This document shows positions 5,649 through 5,760 of a DNA stretch of 5,760 nucleotides, piece after piece (positions within the stretch are counted from its first letter, which is position 1; every line of letters begins with the position of its first letter). Where the stretch lies: NCBI GenBank assembly GCA_900550095.1, contig URRG01000166.1, positions 1 through 5,760 on the forward strand. Direction: 5' to 3'. The position numbers and the translations under genes were made by a program. The stretch is from an uncultured Oscillospiraceae bacterium (lineage in GTDB: Bacteria; Bacillota; Clostridia; Oscillospirales; Acutalibacteraceae). Below the pieces are notes generated by a model. That model made no database searches and was not told where the DNA came from. It saw nothing but the letters and a program-made list of their open reading frames with translations.

Positions 5649-5760
5649 TCCCCATACCGGAAAAATTTCCGTTCTCTCCGTTTTCTCTCTTCCGCGCTGC
5701 TCTCAAAGCCGCCGTTTCATAGGAGAAGGAACCGAACCGACCTATTCCATCCTGTAAATA

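Larger units (their letters stand above)
5572..5671. promoter_or_regulatory. Cluster of TTTCCG/CGGAA motifs in the GH43 upstream region
   Basis: Within 100 bases there are TTTCCGAAAA at 5572-5581, the same ten bases again at 5585-5594, CGGAA at 5596-5600, and CGGAAA-AA-TTTCCG at 5658-5671, a near-perfect 14-base palindrome. They flank the candidate promoter on both sides. This looks like a multi-site operator, though the short AT/CG-rich motif could recur by chance. No gene is visible from 5551 to 5760. Confidence 0.35.

Noticed and set aside
5551..5706. Longer N-terminus for the first GH43 protein, starting at TTG 5706
   Set aside because: The extra 52 residues are Lys/Arg/Phe-rich, not family-like, have no ribosome site, and cover the promoter and repeat region; ATG 5550 has a well-spaced AGGAG.

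Overview
The window looks like a chromosomal segment of a fermentative Firmicute, most likely a gut Clostridia/Lachnospiraceae-type organism. This is an inference from strong GGAGG-type Shine-Dalgarno sites, moderate GC, sigma-A-like promoter hexamers and the gene content; no rRNA or marker gene confirms it. All four genes lie on the minus strand. I saw no tRNA, rRNA, CRISPR array, insertion sequence or phage gene.

In the direction of transcription (high to low coordinates): about 200 bases of non-coding leader (5551-5760) with inverted repeats and a cluster of TTTCCG/CGGAA motifs; a 287-residue glycoside hydrolase family 43 (GH43) enzyme (5550-4687); a strong intrinsic terminator (4642-4609); a short regulatory gap with a small palindrome; a 554-residue GH43 beta-xylosidase-type enzyme with its C-terminal beta-sandwich domain (4470-2806); a 151-base gap with the best promoter of the window and a possible CcpA (cre) site; a 511-residue type-B carboxylesterase (2654-1119); a 101-base gap; and a 326-residue ATP-grasp ligase related to D-alanine--D-alanine ligases (1017-37) that starts with TTG.

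The first three genes fit together as an intracellular hemicellulose (xylan/arabinoxylan) side-product module. None has a signal peptide, so they would act on oligosaccharides already imported: the GH43 enzymes cut xylosyl or arabinosyl linkages, and the esterase could remove acyl groups. No transporter or regulator is in the window. The ATP-grasp ligase does not belong to this pathway in any obvious way and is the least explained gene. Three internal starts were moved from the longest open frames to sites with properly spaced ribosome binding sites (5550, 4470, 2654). I do not see a clear undescribed system; the points most worth checking are the Asp at the usual catalytic Glu position of the first GH43 enzyme, the orphan ATP-grasp gene and the regulatory sites.
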